64,000 nt of DNA from Gemmatimonadota bacterium (lineage in GTDB: Bacteria > Gemmatimonadota > Gemmatimonadetes > Gemmatimonadales > GWC2-71-9): NCBI GenBank assembly GCA_016713785.1, contig JADJOM010000002.1:496001-560000 (forward strand). The letters are read 5' to 3'. This document shows positions 1-6,985 of this stretch, in pieces. A program made the position numbers and the translations under genes. The notes under the pieces are model-generated. The model made no database searches. It had not been told where the DNA came from and saw only the letters and a program-made list of their open reading frames with translations. The stretch's first letter is position 1, and every line of letters starts with the position of its first letter.

Positions 1-179
1 GACGAGAAGTAGGCCTCGCCGTCGGGGGTCCACCGGGTGGGCGGCGCAAACTGGCCGGAGAAGAACGGCGACTCGAACACCCGTTCCAGGGTGATGGTCG
101 AGGAGTCCGGCGCCTGGGCCGCCAGCGGCAGCGGGGCGAGGACCAGGAGGACGGGCAGCAGCCGGCGCAGCATGGGCAT
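1..179 (-). CDS. DPP4-like S9B dipeptidyl peptidase, N-terminal fragment
   Basis: This is the first 59 codons of a gene running off the left edge of the window. The product begins with a cleavable signal peptide (MPMLRRLLPVLLVLAPLPL followed by AAQA). It continues with the motif LERVFESPFFSGQ and then TRWTPDGEAYFS, the usual opening of the N-terminal beta-propeller of dipeptidyl-peptidase-IV-like S9B enzymes. Family members are exported serine peptidases that release dipeptides, but the catalytic domain is not in the window. Two candidate starts exist, at 179 and 173, and neither has a clear Shine-Dalgarno sequence. The family call rests on a short stretch and the gene is incomplete. Confidence 0.6.
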   Translation of the reverse strand, partial: MPMLRRLLPVLLVLAPLPLAAQAPDSSTITLERVFESPFFSGQFAPPTRWTPDGEAYFS

Positions 180-225
180 GGAGAGATCGGGAAGCGGGGG
201 ACAGGACCGGGCCGTGGGCCCTCAA

Positions 226-268
226 CGAAACCGCCCGACCGGACGCCTGTCCAGTCGGGCGGGTTTCG
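226..268. terminator. Bidirectional intrinsic terminator-like hairpin
   Basis: The arm CGAAACCGCCCGAC (226-239) pairs with GTCGGGCGGGTTTCG (254-268) with a single bulged G, around a 14-base loop. A run of A on one side and T on the other makes it usable in both directions. It lies between the peptidase start at 179 and the end of the DUF2442 gene at 284, so on the minus strand it would terminate the DUF2442 transcript. Confidence 0.6.
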
Positions 269-283
269 CGGGGCGGGCGGCGC

Positions 284-607
284 TCAGGCCATGGCCAGCC
301 GGAGCGGCGGGGGCGGACCGTCCCCGGCGGCGGGTGGCCGGCGCCGGGCGCCCGCCACCAGCCGGAGCACCAGCACCTCGCCCAGGGCGGGCCAGACCAC
401 CCCGGTGCCTGCCCCGAAGCGGCGCCATTCCGCGCGTTCCCCCACGCTGGCGTCGGCCAATGGAGCGGACCAGGCCGTCGGCACCCGCAGCCGCCGGCCG
501 TCGCGCAACTCGAGGACGATCCACTCCGGGCCCACCAGCACCGCCCGGAGCCGCGGCCTGCGCCGTGCCCCGTCCTGCCACACCGGACCCACCGAGACCA
601 TGAGCAT
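284..607 (-). CDS. DUF2442 domain-containing protein
   Basis: The product is a 107-residue soluble protein. Its central part (VLELRDGRRLRVP, then TAWSAPL, then ERAEWRRFG and VVWPALGE) matches the DUF2442 pattern of an EL-DGR-VPL-W strand-helix unit followed by A-W---G-G--WP-LDE. DUF2442 proteins are small, often sit next to DUF4160 or toxin-antitoxin-like genes, and have no established biochemical role. No DUF4160 partner is visible here. The C-terminal tail is proline- and arginine-rich. It lies downstream of ahcY on the same strand but is separated from it by a terminator hairpin, so it is probably transcribed alone. Confidence 0.7.
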   Translation of the reverse strand: MLMVSVGPVWQDGARRRPRLRAVLVGPEWIVLELRDGRRLRVPTAWSAPLADASVGERAEWRRFGAGTGVVWPALGEVLVLRLVAGARRRPPAAGDGPPPPLRLAMA

Positions 608-698
608 CGGGTGTACGCTACCACCGCCCCGTCAACCACCCGTCAACTCCGGTGCCGGCATGCGGTTAGGCAGGCGGACCCCGGTCCCGGAAGGCAGC

Positions 699-726
699 AC
701 GGGGTGGGCCGCATGGCCCACCCCGT
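699..726 (-). terminator. Hairpin terminator after ahcY
   Basis: A perfect 12-bp stem (ACGGGGTGGGCC with GGCCCACCCCGT) surrounds a GCAT tetraloop 28 bases beyond the ahcY stop codon. There is no strong T tract, as is common for terminators in very GC-rich genomes. Confidence 0.5.
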
Positions 727-753
727 CCGCCCGCCCTCCGGCCCAGGAGCGGC

Positions 754-2272
754 CTAGTAGCGGTAGTGCTCCGGCTTGTACGGTCCCTCGGGCGGCACGC
801 CGATGTACTCGGCCTGGTCCTTCGTCAGCTCGGTCAGCTTCACGCCGAGCTTGCCCAGGTGCAGCCGCGCCACCTTCTCGTCCAGCTTCTTGGGCAGGGT
901 ATAGACCTTCTTCTCGCCGTACTTGGTGCCAGAGACCGTCGGCTTGCCCTGCGCCGAGAGGTGCAGGTCGATCTGCGCCACCACCTGGTTGGTGAAGGAG
1001 CAGCTCATCACGAAGCTGGGGTGGCCGGTGGCGCAGCCCAGGTTCAGCAGGCGCCCCTCGGCCAGGGATCAGCACGCTGTGGCCGTCGGGGAAGACGTAC
1101 TCGTCGTACTGCGGCTTGATGTTGATCCGCTCCACGCCTTTCACCTTCTTGAGGCCGGCCATGTCGATCTCATTGTCGAAGTGGCCGATGTTCCCGACGA
1201 TCGCCTTGTCCTTCATCCGCGCCATGTGGGCCGCGGTGATGATCTCCTTGTTGCCCGTCGCGGTCACGAAGATGTCCGCGGTCTCCACCACCGCGTCCAG
1301 CGTGGTCACCTGGTAGCCCTCCATGGCGGCCTGCAGCGCGCAGATCGGGTCGATCTCGGTGATCACCACCCGCGCGCCCTGCCCCTTGAGCGCCTGGGCG
1401 CAGCCCTTGCCCACGTCGCCGTAGCCGCAGACCACCGCCACCTTGCCCGCCAGCATCACGTCGCTGGCCCGCAGGATGCCGTCGGTCAGCGAGTGCCGGC
1501 AACCGTACAGGTTGTCGAACTTGGACTTGGTCACCGAGTCGTTGACGTTGATCGCCGGGAACAGCAGCGTCCCCGCCTTCATCATCTCGTACAGCCGGTG
1601 CACGCCGGTGGTGGTCTCCTCGGAGACGCCCCGGAGCCCCGCCGCCACCGTGCTCCAGCGCTTCGGGGTGGCCTTGATGGTGCTCCGCAGCAGGTCGAGG
1701 ATCACACCCCACTCCTCCGGCTCGCTCGCGGCGTTGAACGCCGGCACCTTCCCGGCCTTCTCGTACTCGGCCCCCCGGTGCACCAGCAGCGTGGCGTCCC
1801 CGCCGTCATCCAGCAGCAGGGTGGGCCCGCCGCCATCCGGCCACAGCAGCGCCTGGTCGGTGCACCACCAGTACTCGGGCAGGGTCTCCCCCTTCCACGC
1901 GTACACCGGGATGCCCTGCGGATCGGCCACCGTGCCCTGCTTCCCCACCACCACGGCCGCGGCGGCGTGGTCCTGGGTGGAGAAGATGTTGCAGCTCACC
2001 CAGCGTACGTCCGCGCCGAGCTCCGCGAGGGTCTCGATCAGCACCGCCGTCTGCACCGTCATGTGCAGGCTGCCCATGATCCGTGCCCCGGCCAGCGGCT
2101 GGGACCCGGCGTATTCCTTCCGCAGCGCCATCAGGCCCGGCATTTCGTACTCCGCCAGCCGGATCTCGTTGCGCCCGAACTCGGCCAGCGAGAGGTCCTT
2201 CACCTTGAACGGCTCCCGGCCCGCCTCGCGGGCGGCCTGGAAGGGATGCAGCTGCGCGACACTCGTGGCCAT
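754..2272 (-). CDS. ahcY: S-adenosylhomocysteinase (one apparent frameshift)
   Basis: The enzyme cleaves S-adenosylhomocysteine to adenosine and homocysteine in the cytoplasm, relieving product inhibition of methyltransferases. After correcting one frameshift the product is 505 residues. Visible features are the N-terminal LAEYEMPGLMALR, the substrate-domain SCNIFSTQDHAAAA, the NAD-binding GYGDVGKGCAQAL, the motif TATGNKEII, and the C-terminal tail ending KPEHYRY, typical of the family. ATG 2272 is preceded by AAAGGA at good spacing. The frame breaks in GGG at 1065-1067. Removing one base restores the expected LAEGRLLNLGCATGHPSFVM segment, so an error in the sequence is more likely than a pseudogene. 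It follows the ArsR-methyltransferase gene by 53 bases, probably as one operon. Confidence 0.93.
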
Positions 2273-2325
2273 GCTCGGTTCCTTTCGTTGCCTGCCTGAT
2301 GGTGGGACGCGGTCCCGCCGCGCCC

Positions 2326-3261
2326 CTACGCCTTGCTGCCGACCGCCGTGAAGACCATCGGACCCCGCGCGCCCGGATCGAGCGGCACGGGGCGATAACA
2401 CCGGAGGGTGAGACCCGCCTGCGCCAGCCACTCCGCCAGCTGCCCCTCGCCCACCCCCTGCCACAGGTGGCCTAGCGTCTGCCGGTACTCCGCCCGCTCA
2501 TGGGGCATCAGGTCCGTGAGCAGCAGCCGCCCGCCGCTCCGGAGCGCCCGCGCCGCCTCGCGCAGCGCCAGCGCCGGCTCGGCCAGGTAGGGCAGGACCA
2601 TCACCATGCACGCCACGTCCGCGGTGCCGTCCGCGATGGGGAGCGTCTCGAGGTCGCCCCGGCGGATCTCCACGTTGGGCAGCTCGCCCAGCCGGGCCCG
2701 GGCCGCGCGCAGCATCGCCGCCGAGCCATCCACCGCGATCACCTGCCGGACGAAGGGCGCCACCGCCTGGGTCAGGTGCCCGGTGCCGCAGCCCAGGTCG
2801 GCCACCACGGAGGCCGGGTCGAGCAGGCCGAGCAGCGGCAGCAGCTCGGTGCGGCCGCCGAAGAGCTCGCTGCGCATTCGGTCCCACTGCCCCGCGGCGG
2901 TGGCAAAGAACTCCTCCGACCGCGCCCGCCGCTCCGCCAGCACCCCGCGCAGCCGCTCGGCGTCGCGCAGCGCCGCCGGCGCGGACTCCACCTGGTCCCG
3001 CACCAGCTGCCACAGCTTGCGCGCCGCCGGCTCGAGGTCGGTGACCGGCATCCGGTACAGTCGGCTCGCGCCGTCGGCCCGGGAAAGGACCCACCCATCG
3101 TCGGCCAGCACCTTGAGGTGCCGGCTCACCGTGCTCTGCGGCAGCTGTAGCGCCTCGCAGAGCTCCGACACCGTCAGCTCGTGCCGCTCCAGGACGAGGA
3201 GCAGCCGGTTGCGGGTAGTATCGGCCAAGGCCTGCAGCCGGGTGACGATGGTGGCGCCCAC
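2326..3261 (-). CDS. ArsR-family regulator fused to a class I SAM methyltransferase
   Basis: A 311-residue two-domain protein. Residues about 5-85 form an ArsR winged helix (VTRLQALADTTRNRLLL, then LPQSTVSRHLKVL as the recognition helix). Residues about 125-305 form a Rossmann methyltransferase with motif I VADLGCGTGHLT, an acidic AVDGS loop and LLLTDLMPHER. The domain arrangement and the neighbouring ahcY suggest a SahR-like sensor of S-adenosylhomocysteine or SAM that controls the methyl cycle; this is inference. The start is GTG 3261 with AAGGAG just upstream. Its own promoter carries a perfect palindrome at 3283-3294, consistent with autoregulation. Whether the methyltransferase half is catalytic or only a ligand sensor cannot be told from the sequence. 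Confidence 0.85.
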   Translation of the reverse strand: MGATIVTRLQALADTTRNRLLLVLERHELTVSELCEALQLPQSTVSRHLKVLADDGWVLSRADGASRLYRMPVTDLEPAARKLWQLVRDQVESAPAALRDAERLRGVLAERRARSEEFFATAAGQWDRMRSELFGGRTELLPLLGLLDPASVVADLGCGTGHLTQAVAPFVRQVIAVDGSAAMLRAARARLGELPNVEIRRGDLETLPIADGTADVACMVMVLPYLAEPALALREAARALRSGGRLLLTDLMPHERAEYRQTLGHLWQGVGEGQLAEWLAQAGLTLRCYRPVPLDPGARGPMVFTAVGSKA

Positions 3262-3282
3262 GGAGCTCCTTGAAGCATCCTG

Positions 3283-3321
3283 TTATCCGGATAATCAAAT
3301 GTCTCGGCGGTCCCTTGTCAA
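3283..3321 (-). promoter_or_regulatory. Promoter and palindromic operator of the ArsR-ahcY operon
   Basis: On the minus strand a consensus -35 TTGACA lies at 3321-3316. About 17-19 bases downstream there is an AT-rich -10 region that runs into the perfect 12-bp palindrome TTATCCGGATAA (3283-3294). A repressor bound there would block the promoter. The site lies 22 bases upstream of the ArsR start codon. Confidence 0.6.
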
Positions 3322-3364
3322 CGTCCGACCCCCCACGGGAGCCCGGGCGGAATCCGCCAGGGTC

Positions 3365-3411
3365 TTGATTTAGTGTTGCTAAGACACTATTATGGTGTCC
3401 CATAAACACTA
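3365..3411 (+). promoter_or_regulatory. Sigma-70-like promoter overlapped by two tandem inverted-repeat operators
   Basis: TTGATT (3365-3370) and TATTAT (3388-3393) are separated by exactly 17 bases. Two 19-bp inverted repeats of one design overlap this promoter: TAGTGT-N7-ACACTA at 3371-3389 and TGGTGT-N7-ACACTA at 3393-3411, with centres 22 bp apart (two helical turns). They precede an operon that contains its own NrtR-type regulator, which is the likely ligand. A GGAGGAG ribosome binding site follows at 3416-3422. Confidence 0.7.
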
Positions 3412-3425
3412 ATTCGGAGGAGACC

Positions 3426-4382
3426 ATGCTCGGGTACCTCAAGGCCGCTCCCACCACCTATGTACTCCACTACAGCGGGGGCCGGCTCCGCCGGGAAGGG
3501 CCCGGGCTGGCCTTCGCGTACCTCCTCCCCACCTCCACCATCGTCTCGGTGCCGCTCGCCAGCGCCGACCTGCCCTTCGCCTTCGCGGAGGTCACGGCGG
3601 ACTTCCAGCAGGTCACCGTCCAGGGCCGGCTCACCTACCGGGTGGCGCGGCCCACGCAGCTGGCCGGGTTGCTGGACTACTCCATCCACCCCAACGGCGC
3701 CTACCGGAGCGACGATCCCGAGAAGCTCGGTGAACGGCTGGTGCAGGCGGCCCAGACCTTTGCCCGGGAGCAGCTGGAGGGCGCCTCCCTCCGGGAGGCG
3801 CTCGGGGCGGTGGACCGGCTGGGCACCCACGTGCTGGCCGGGCTCCGGACCGCCGACATCGTGGCCAGCCTGGGCGTCGAGATCCTCGACCTGGCCGTGA
3901 CCTCCATCCGGCCCACGCCGGAGATGGCGCGGGCCCTCGAGGCGGAGGCGCGCGAGGCGCTGCAGCGGGAATCCGACCTCGCCATCTACACCCGCCGCAA
4001 CGCGGCCGTGGAGCAGGAGCGGCTCATCAAGGAGAACGAGCTGAGCACCGAGAACGCCGTGGTCGAGAAGCAGCGGCAGATCCGCGAGACCCGCATGGCC
4101 GCCGACGTGGCGCTGGAGCAGCAGCGGGCCGAACTGATCGAACGCCGCGCCGCGAACGAGCGGAAGGACGCCGACACCAGGGCCTACGCCCTGACCGCCA
4201 CGCTCGAACCGCTGCGCCAGACCGACTGGCGGACCCTGATGGCGGTGAACGCCAGCAGCGGCGATCCGCGGGCCATGCTCGCCCTGGCGTTCCGGGAGCT
4301 GGCGGAGAATGCCGGCAAGATCGGGCAGCTCAACGTGACGCCGGACCTGCTCAGCTCGCTGCTGGGACCGGAGCGCAAGTGA
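3426..4382 (+). CDS. SPFH (band 7) domain protein
   Basis: A 318-residue protein with an SPFH/prohibitin-type beta-rich domain (about residues 10-160, including VTADFQQVTVQGRLTYRV) followed by a long charged coiled-coil helix (about 170-245, rich in EQERLIKEN and EKQRQIRET patterns) and a short C-terminal helical region. SPFH proteins oligomerise into membrane-associated scaffolds. No N-terminal transmembrane segment is evident, so this one may be peripheral or cytosolic. ATG 3426 has a strong GGAGGAG site. It opens an operon with the NAD-kinase-like gene (GTG overlapping this TGA), an NrtR-type regulator and a metallo-beta-lactamase. The exact function is unknown. Confidence 0.8.
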   Translation: MLGYLKAAPTTYVLHYSGGRLRREGPGLAFAYLLPTSTIVSVPLASADLPFAFAEVTADFQQVTVQGRLTYRVARPTQLAGLLDYSIHPNGAYRSDDPEKLGERLVQAAQTFAREQLEGASLREALGAVDRLGTHVLAGLRTADIVASLGVEILDLAVTSIRPTPEMARALEAEAREALQRESDLAIYTRRNAAVEQERLIKENELSTENAVVEKQRQIRETRMAADVALEQQRAELIERRAANERKDADTRAYALTATLEPLRQTDWRTLMAVNASSGDPRAMLALAFRELAENAGKIGQLNVTPDLLSSLLGPERK

Positions 4383-5318
4383 AGGCCGCCGAGCGGCTGG
4401 TCATCGTCACCCGCCGCACCCGGCTGGAGGAGCTCCTGGTGCGCTTCAACACCAGGAGCCAGGCCCGCTTCTTCCTGGAGCGCGGCGGGGCAGAGTATGC
4501 CGACTACGAGGCCGAGCATGAGACCTACCACCGGAGCCTCGACCAACTGCGCCGAGCCCTCGACCTGGGCCTGCCCCGGCAGTTCATCGACCGGACCCTG
4601 GCGCCGTCGTACCTCTTCCAGGCGCCGGACCTGGTGGTGACCGTGGGGCAGGACGGCCTGGTGGCCAACGTAGCCAAGTACGCCACCGGGATCCCGATCG
4701 TGGCGGTGAACCCCGACCCCGCCCGCTTCGACGGGGTGCTGCTCCCCTTCAGCACCGCGGAGGCCGGGGCCGTGGTGCAGCGGGCGCTCGCGGGCTCGGC
4801 GCCGGTTCGGCGGGTCACCACTGGCGGAGGCGGTCCTGGCCGATGGGCAGCGACTGCTGGCGTTCAACGACCTGTTCGTCGGGGCGCGGAGCCACGTGTC
4901 GGCGCGCTACCGGCTGGAGGTGGGCGGGGCCACCGAGCTGCAGTCCTCCAGTGGCATCCTGGTGTCCACGGGGGCGGGCAGCACCGGCTGGATGTCGTCG
5001 GTGTTCAACATGGCCGAAGGCGTCGCCTCCTTCACCGGCGGCGCGGCCGGCGCGCCGGTGCGGCTCGCGTGGGAGGATAGCCGGCTGCTGTTTGCGGTGC
5101 GGGAGCCGTTCCGCAGCCGCCAGTCGGGGGTGAGCGTGGTCGCGGGCCTGCTGCCGGCGGGCGAGCCGCTGCGGGTGGAGTCGCGGATGCCGGCCGGAGG
5201 CGTCATCTTCAGCGACGGCATGGAGAGCGATTGCCTTCCGTTCGACGCCGGCGCCATCGCGGAGATCCGCGCGGCCGCGCGGCACGCGCACCTGGTCACC
5301 CGGAACGAGGAGCCATGA
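4379..5318 (+). CDS. NAD(+) kinase-like protein (one apparent frameshift)
   Basis: After correcting one frameshift the product is 312 residues. It has the NAD-kinase fold, with the nucleotide-binding motif present as VGQDG instead of the usual GGDG, followed by GIPIVAVNPDPARFDG and the C-terminal GILVSTGAGSTGW, matching the conserved substrate-binding T-G-STG region. Canonical enzymes phosphorylate NAD to NADP. The GQDG variant and the family position leave the substrate open, and relatives are often annotated as sugar kinases. The frame breaks at about 4817-4822; dropping one base gives RVTLAEAVLADGQRLLAF. The start GTG overlaps the SPFH stop, and the end overlaps the Nudix gene by ATGA, showing tight translational coupling. 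Confidence 0.8.
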
Positions 5319-5983
5319 CCGACGCCAGGTTCACCGTGGACGTGGTGATCTTCACCATCCGGGAGCAGCGGCTCCAGGTGCTGCTGGTCCGCCGGGGGAT
5401 CCCCCCGTTCCAGGGCGCCTGGGCCATCCCGGGCGGTTTCGTGCTCGACGACGAAGACCTCGAGTCCGCCGCGGCGCGGGAGCTCATGGAGGAAACCGGG
5501 GTCCGCGACGTCTACCTGGAGCAGCTCTACACCTTCGGCGATCCTGGCCGCGACCCGCGCGGGCGGGTGGTCACCGTGGCGTACTTCGCCCTGATCCGTT
5601 CCGACCAGCAGGTCGCCGCCGGCTCCGACGCCGCCGAGGCGCGCTGGTGGCCCGCCGACGCGCCGCCCCCGCTCGCCTTCGATCACGACCGCATCCTGGC
5701 CTACGCCATCGAACGGCTGCGCAACAAGCTCGAGTACACCACGGTGGGCTTCCAGCTGCTGCCGGAGCGCTTCACCCTGGGCGAGCTGCAGGCCGTCTAC
5801 GAGGCGGTCCTGGGCCGCCCGCTCGACAAGCGGAACTTCCGCCGCAAGCTCGAGCTGCTCGACATCCTGGTGCCCCTCGCCGAACACCGCACCGCCGGCC
5901 GCGCGCGCCCCGCGCGGCTCTACCGCTTTGCCGCCGCCCGCTTCGAGAAGCTGCGCGACAAGGGCATCCTCTTCCCCTTCTGA
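5315..5983 (+). CDS. NrtR-type transcriptional regulator (Nudix plus winged helix)
   Basis: A 222-residue protein. The N-terminal Nudix domain carries a complete Nudix box (GFVLDDE, seven residues, then RELMEETGV, about residues 44-66). The C-terminal half (from about 140, ERFTLGELQAVYEAVLG and KRNFRRKLELLDIL) is the winged-helix DNA-binding domain typical of NrtR and related ADP-ribose-sensing repressors. Because the Nudix box is intact, hydrolase activity is also possible. The best candidate target is the pair of TRGTGT-N7-ACACTA repeats over the operon promoter at 3365-3411, giving autoregulation; this is inference from position. It overlaps both neighbours by a few bases. Confidence 0.85.
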   Translation: MTDARFTVDVVIFTIREQRLQVLLVRRGIPPFQGAWAIPGGFVLDDEDLESAAARELMEETGVRDVYLEQLYTFGDPGRDPRGRVVTVAYFALIRSDQQVAAGSDAAEARWWPADAPPPLAFDHDRILAYAIERLRNKLEYTTVGFQLLPERFTLGELQAVYEAVLGRPLDKRNFRRKLELLDILVPLAEHRTAGRARPARLYRFAAARFEKLRDKGILFPF

Positions 5984-6981
5984 TGACGCGCCCGCCCCAT
6001 CACCGCCCCGGAGGCGGGTACCAGAACCCCTGGCCCGACTCCAACCCCCGCGGCTTCTCGCACCTGGTCCGGTGGTTCTTCGAGCGGAATTTCACCAACC
6101 GCCCCGCCCCCGATCCGCCCCGCACCGCCTTCGACGTGGCCGTGCCCGACTTCGGTCGCGCCGCCCCGGGCGGCTTCGCCGTCACCTGGATCGGGCACTC
6201 CACTGCGCTGCTGGAACTGGACGGCGTCACGGTGCTCACCGACCCGATCTTCGGCACCTACGCCTCCCCGCTGCCCACAGCCTCGCTCAAGCGCTGGGTG
6301 GACCCTCCGGTGTCGGTGGCGGCGCTGCCCCGCGTGGACCTGGTGCTCCTCTCCCACAATCACTACGACCACCTCGACGCGCCCACCGTGCGCGAGCTGG
6401 CCGCGCTCCAGCCGCACGCCACCTGGTGCACCCCGCACGGCAACGCCGAACTGCTGCGGACCCTCGGCGTCTCGCGCATCGAGGAGTTCGACTGGTGGGA
6501 GGAGCGGGCAGTCGGCGCCGCGCGGGTGGGCTGCACCCCGGCCAAGCACTTCAGCGCCCGTGGGCTGCACGATCGCAGCCGGGCGCTGTGGGGCGGCTTC
6601 ACGGTGGCGGTGGGGGGGCGGCGGGTCTACTTCGCGGGGGACACCGCCTACCACCCCGAGTTCGGGCGGGTGGGGGAGCGGCTCGGGCCCTTCGACCTCG
6701 TGCTGATGCCGGTGGGCGCCTACGAGCCGCGCTGGTTCATGCACGTGGTGCACGTCAATCCCGAGGAGGCGGTGCGCGCGCTCCGCGACCTCTCGGCCGG
6801 GAGCGCCACGGTGCCGCTGATGGTGCCGATCCACTGGGGCACCTTCAAGCTCACCGACGAGCCGATGGACGAACCGCCGCGCCGGGCCGCGGAGGCCTGG
6901 CGGGAGGCCGGGCTGCCGCCGCACCGGCTCTGCCAGCTGCGCCACGGCGAGACCCGCGTCTTCGCGCCCGGACCCCGCTGA
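5983..6981 (+). CDS. MBL-fold metallohydrolase, UlaG/NAPE-PLD-like
   Basis: A 332-residue protein with the metallo-beta-lactamase zinc motif SHNHYDHLD (about residues 125-133), a preceding GHSTALLEL strand and TDPIFG, a later TPAKHFSARG, FAGDTAYH with the metal-bridging Asp, and a final IHWGTF histidine. Order and spacing match the NAPE-PLD/UlaG branch of MBL hydrolases, which cleave phosphodiester or lactone substrates. No signal peptide is visible, so it is probably cytoplasmic. Its ATG overlaps the stop of the NrtR gene, making it the last gene of the SPFH operon. The substrate cannot be read from the sequence. Confidence 0.85.
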   Translation: MTRPPHHRPGGGYQNPWPDSNPRGFSHLVRWFFERNFTNRPAPDPPRTAFDVAVPDFGRAAPGGFAVTWIGHSTALLELDGVTVLTDPIFGTYASPLPTASLKRWVDPPVSVAALPRVDLVLLSHNHYDHLDAPTVRELAALQPHATWCTPHGNAELLRTLGVSRIEEFDWWEERAVGAARVGCTPAKHFSARGLHDRSRALWGGFTVAVGGRRVYFAGDTAYHPEFGRVGERLGPFDLVLMPVGAYEPRWFMHVVHVNPEEAVRALRDLSAGSATVPLMVPIHWGTFKLTDEPMDEPPRRAAEAWREAGLPPHRLCQLRHGETRVFAPGPR

Positions 6982-6985
6982 GCCT

